Assembly: GCA_034638255.1 (NCBI GenBank)
Contig: JAWPGT010000028.1
Location: 124,001-188,000, forward strand
DNA length: 64,000 nt
From: Coprinus comatus
Taxonomy: Eukaryota; Basidiomycota; Agaricomycetes; Agaricales; Agaricaceae
Reading direction: 5' to 3'
The number at the start of each line of letters is the position of its first letter. The stretch's first letter is position 1. The notes beneath the pieces were generated by a model. It was given only the letters and a program-made list of their open reading frames with translations. It made no database searches and was not told the DNA's origin. Shown piece after piece: positions 59,700-64,000 of this stretch. A program made the position numbers and the translations under genes.

Positions 59700-60783
59700 T
59701 CAACCCTCTAAACGCGCCTTGACGGGGCTCAGCTCAAATGTAGCCCAGAAGTCCCTGGAGTCAAGTGCTCGTCCCAAGTACTCTACATCCCGAGGTAGGC
59801 CTCGTATACCTTGTTCGACCATAAGTTCTCTCACCCATCGTGGCTGAGGGCCGTATAGCTGATCCTCGCGTTCTTGGTTCGATACCTCCGTTGTAGAATT
59901 AGATTTATTGGCGTCGAGGGCCTCGTTTCCCATCCTGGATGTATCACAAGGGGGGGATCCCCAAGCGGATGCCAGATCCCACCAGTCATAAATACGACCA
60001 TCAGTAAGGATCCATCGTTGACCCTGTGCATGTGCGAGCCTGCCGTGGACGGCGAGGATGGCGCGGGCAACATCCATCCCATGGATCATATGAATACTTC
60101 CCTGTGTCATTGTATGATCCGATAAGATAAAGAGATCAATCATATACACTATGATATCATTAAACATACCTTGTTTCGGAGAGCATCTTTGGTGGGTGCA
60201 ACTCTACTAACCCAATTGCGTACTTGACGTTGGCCACCCCAGAGTCCTGCCAGATTAAGTACGGTAGTAGGAATATTGGGAGATAAGGCCAATAATTCTT
60301 CTTCGGAGATCGCACGTGGAGTCTTCGTATAGGGCGAATGTCGGTCATACCATTGATTGTTGCGTTTTTGCGCACCATCTACAACGTTCTTTGTCCCCTA
60401 AAGAGAAAGAGAGCCATGTGTTCGGTATGTTTTCCCGCCTGATCGAATCAAAGCGGCAAACCACTCACATCCCAGATACTTGTCGTCCCCAATTGTATGA
60501 CGCCGAGCTTATCTATCTTGTGTATTCTCGTCAATTGGTAATGTTCTATGAGTCTTTGCGATGCGCCACTTTTCTCGATCGGAAAGGTTATCAAGATTGT
60601 CCGGGTGTCGGGAAGGACTTCATATGATTTCAAATCCTCAGATTCTGGATCAAACGAAAAAGGGATTGTTGTGTCCCGACCAGAACGCGAGGTCGCAGCA
60701 TAACTTATGCCGCGTTCCTGACAAAGTGGGATGAGGAAGTTGGAAGTCCAACCAGCACCAAGGATAAGAAGATCGACGGCCAT
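59700..60783 (-). CDS. NAD(P)-binding Rossmann-fold protein, epimerase/dehydratase-like
   Basis: About 310 residues in three exons. ATG at 60783 (MAVDLLILGAGWTSNFLIP) has a G-x-G-x-x-S dinucleotide-binding loop directly at the N-terminus, then RGISYAATSRSGRDTTIPF. Exon 2 begins GTKNVVDGAQKRNNQWY and includes SPNIPTTVLNLAGLWGGQRQV and NWVSRVAPTKDALRNK. Exon 3 begins GSIHMIHGMDVARAILAV and includes GQRWILTDGRIYDWWDLA, ending at 59700. This is the pattern of the atypical short-chain/extended epimerase family (YeeZ-like) found in fungi. The substrate is unknown. The stop lies about 490 bp from the convergent eS10 gene. Confidence 0.8.
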
Positions 60784-61167
60784 TTCGTGGCTTGATCGAG
60801 TAACAGACGGTGGAAGTTAAAGAACAGAAGGTAAACGCTCGGCGGGTTACATTTCGGCTTTAAGCAACTTCCGACATGGGCGGTTTTAGCCACGATAAAA
60901 ATGGCGGTATCATTCAAGCGTTCATGTCGTTCATTACGATGATTCACAAACAATAGAGTCCGAGTTAAGATAATATACTGTACGTTACAGTTGTAGTTGG
61001 TGAGTAGCAAGTATTAACGATCGAATGAAGTAAGTAATAGTCCATAATATCGAAACCTGAAACCAGTATAGTCCAAGATCAATCAACGTCCGTAACGGAG
61101 ACTTGTTGGTCCACGCAGTCCATTATCAAGTCCATTTGATTAGTATTAGTATTAAGTCGATGTTAAA

Positions 61168-62599
61168 TTAACAGTGCCAAGTTGACTATGCCAATAAGAA
61201 CGGATGTTAGAAATTCAAGCTCAATCTTCTAGAAGGATCAAGGCACTTACGTCGCGAGTTCCTGGAGCTTTGACACTCTGATAGGCTGGGAGTCCAACAC
61301 ACTCAGCTACAGAAACCATTCTGTATCCAGCAGCCTTCAATTTTTGAAGGGCGTAGGGAAGGACTTGATGACTATAATGCACAGTTGAGAAAAGGACGAT
61401 TTCATTTAGATCGACTTACGCAGTAGTTTCTAAGGTAGAATTCGCATTAGTTCAGTGCTTCAGCTTCAATATCTTAAAAAGTTCAACATACCATATGTTT
61501 CGTGATTAAGAGCAAGGATGGTACTGGGGTGTCTATTAATGATAGCATCATAGTTGCTCTTGCGCTTCGAAACAGAAGCTCCAAGTGAATCTCCAGAGCT
61601 GCAATCAAGTATTAGTATAATTTTCTCACAAAAAAAGATGAACAAGGGAAAGGCTCACTCAAAGTCCCATGTTACAATAGATTGTCCACGAACAGCTGAA
61701 GCAGTTCTAACCAAGTCATTGTAGCTTCCATAAGCTATAATATAATTAATTAATAAAAGTTAAACTAGGAAGGTACAACAACTCACGAGGCCTCATGAAA
61801 GCTGGAACAACTCCAGCAATTTTGGTTAACGCCTCTGTTGGTAAATCATTAGAGGTCAAGCTAGCAATCAATCGTCTTCAATAGGTTCCGGACATACGTT
61901 CAACTCTCCACATCTCATCGTGAACTAAATTAAGTATAAAAAAAATTGAATTATCGATATCAAGACGTATGGTGTGGCGAGTGCAGCACTCACTTTTATC
62001 CCAACTTTGAGTTGCCAAATCTAAATGGGCCCATGTGTGTGATGCAATCTGATGGCCTTTATTATAAGCATAAAGTACTCTTTTGGCTTGATCAGCGTCA
62101 TAAATGCACTGGTCTATAAGCAACTTCGCATCAGAACAAAAAAGAAACACAGACATATGAAAGGCGTGGATTACTGACAGTTATTTCCATCTGATGAGCA
62201 TCAACAACGTTAACGGAACAATCCATAGTTTCTGGAAGACTGATGATGGCCTACTGAAGAAAAAAGTCCCAGTAGCATTGTATTGCTTCAAGGTCTTGCT
62301 GATATCATAACTGAGATAGTTTGGGAACAGATTCTTAGTGTCACATTATACCAAAGTAACAACACGAATTCTCACAGATAAACCCAAGGTCCGTCGTCCT
62401 GTATGATGCACACAATAATGATGAGCGATTTGAGATTATAACCAGTCATTCTCAGACCACTTACAAAAGTCAGAGCGACGGTGTTGGGTTTCGAGCACTT
62501 CGTGATAACGCGTGCTAATGCCCTAGGTTCATGTTCTTGTACCGGAGTTGCAATGGCAGCGGCAGCGAAGAATAAAGTGGCTATCGATTTGAAGAGCAT
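61168..62599 (-). CDS. secreted polysaccharide (chitin) deacetylase, CE4 family
   Basis: Hydrolyses N-acetyl groups of chitin or related polymers in the cell wall or secreted space. ATG at 62599 (MLFKSIATLFFAAAAIATP) is a clear signal peptide with likely cleavage after the Ala/Thr stretch. The NodB motifs are visible in order: TF-DDGP (metal and base Asp, split by an intron), SHTWAHLDL (the two metal His), MRPPYGSYND (motif 3), TWDFDSGDS (motif 4) and LALNHETY (motif 5 His). About a dozen short introns, all junctions checked in phase, including a tiny exon encoding NGNN. It ends KAPGTRD|STWHC at 61168, as in many basidiomycete members. No GPI-anchor signal is seen, so it is probably freely secreted or wall-associated. 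About 260 residues. Confidence 0.9.
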
Positions 62600-64000
62600 T
62601 TTGACGAGTTAAAGGGAAAGTTAGGGATATGAAACACGAAGGGGGAGTAGGAACCAGAGAACAGGACGATTCCTTCTAACATTCCAGGTGCGCATATTCC
62701 AGACTTTATACTTATTATTTCCCCTATATGTTGAAAAAATACGAACTATTCCGGATCTGGAGAATTTAAAAGCCGAATATGATATTGACTATGGTAGTGA
62801 ATCACGCATCGTGGGCCAAATCTCCACAATTACGCAAGCATTTTTTGGTCCAGGCGCTTGACCTCAAGGCTAGTTCTCAGAGGTCAATTTGCCACAATTT
62901 TTCAAGATCACTCGGCATGTTCTCGGCATGGTCAATAACTTTAAACAAAAATGATGTACGACAAGTGCAGGCATAACATGTGGCCATTATTTAAGGCACC
63001 TGAATACCGACGTCATCATTCTACATCCAACGAGGCAGGTTTGAGAATAATAAGTTCGTGATGAATACAAACACTCAAATGCAGGATGCGCATGTGGCTC
63101 TCTGAATGGGCATCGATGACCGTATGTCATCGCGACGTCTTTCTAAGTGTTTTACCGTACCCGGTTGGAAGATTAAGCGATAAAAAAAGAATTGAACGAT
63201 CAAATTGATCGGATGTGATTGGAGATGACGAGTTGGTTATTGTCGAACTAGAAAAGTTCGCCTTCCTATAGTTCTTTCAAAGTACCAGTTTTAATGCTGA
63301 TCGATGGGATATCCTAGGGAGTTAGTTCGAACCAAGTTCTTCGATATCAGTTGAGTGTCTTCCGGATCAAATAGTACCGCAGTCACCGGACAGATGCTGC
63401 TATAGCACTTGGGATACTATGATACATACCATGATTACACCTTTCCGCAGGCGCCAGTGAATGGTCCCTCGGGGTCTTTTTTAACGAGTCAATATATCAA
63501 GCAAAAATATTAAATTTGCTGCCAAGGTCAACTAAAAATGAAAGCCATATCTTGGCATAACCGCGGAACAGGTCTTCCGTCCCGAGAGTAGCATCATTCG
63601 CCGTTCGAGTCCGAGTCAGCTGAATGATCAGAATTCTGATGATGCACTTTAAACGGAGGACGAAAGTCAGATACCCATAACCCAGTGGTAGAAGAACGTT
63701 GTGAACACGTTGCAATGAAGAAGCTCAGCGTTCAGTATGGACCTCAAGTTTTGGTCCGTCGTTGGTCCGTGTTTCATACCTATTAATAGTACTCGTTCGC
63801 TAAATTTGGCAGCAGTGAGACGATTTACGACCGGCAAAAGTCATATGGTGTTGGAATTGAGCCACTTGCCACCAATTCACTAGCCATGCCACTGGCTCAT
63901 GCGACTCTCAACCTTCTTATTTGACATGGGAAATCGTTTGTATACGGTCACATTGTCAAAGTCGATATCATTTCTTTGAATTGGTATTACAATATACCTC
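62600..64000. other. intergenic to window end, nothing recognised
   Basis: Upstream of the deacetylase gene. Small frames only (up to 72 codons), with no domain or repeat recognised. Confidence 0.4.

Noticed and set aside
59831..60125. Overlapping frames on both strands inside the Rossmann-fold gene
   Set aside because: Shadows of the exon that carries the conserved GQRWILTDGR region.

Overview
This window looks like nuclear DNA of a basidiomycete fungus, probably an Agaricomycete. It carries monocistronic genes on both strands, broken by many 45-70 bp GT-AG introns, with moderate-to-low GC and long T/A runs. Diagnostic families include a DUF6533 seven-helix membrane protein, a basidiomycete-type DHHC acyltransferase, phi-type glutathione transferases and a Dsn1/Mis13 kinetochore protein. 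No prokaryotic signals, CRISPR arrays, rRNA genes or convincing tRNA genes were seen. Multi-exon genes were rebuilt by eye from splice sites and family conservation, so single exon borders may be off.

Left part (about 1-20 kb): a duplication-rich region. Four copies (two apparently intact, one altered, one truncated) of an unrecognised three-exon family lie at 0.4, 3.2-4.1, 14.4-15.3 and 18.5-19.5 kb. The second and third copies sit in an inverted duplication that brackets two ordinary membrane-protein genes: the DUF6533 protein (8.1-9.8 kb, minus) and the DHHC palmitoyltransferase (11.8-13.3 kb, plus). Around them are degraded dispersed repeats with a shared ERIYS-like coding fragment and a tandem 430-bp duplication.

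Middle part (about 20-46 kb): kinetochore DSN1 (plus), a small two-finger C2H2 zinc-finger protein (plus), a tandem array of two intact glutathione transferases plus one decayed copy (minus), an UNC93-like MFS transporter (minus), the cytoplasmic exoribonuclease XRN1 (minus) and GMP synthase (minus). XRN1 and the DHHC gene each carry one apparent single-base deletion inside an otherwise perfectly conserved frame. This is more easily explained by consensus errors than by gene death.

Right part (about 46-64 kb): a gene-poor 4-kb stretch, then a three-repeat Myb protein (plus), aldose 1-epimerase (plus), ribosomal protein eS10 (plus), a Rossmann-fold NAD(P)-binding protein (minus) and a secreted CE4 chitin/polysaccharide deacetylase (minus).

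The genes do not form a recognisable pathway cluster. The best candidate for something undescribed is the small protein family duplicated on both sides of the two membrane-protein genes.
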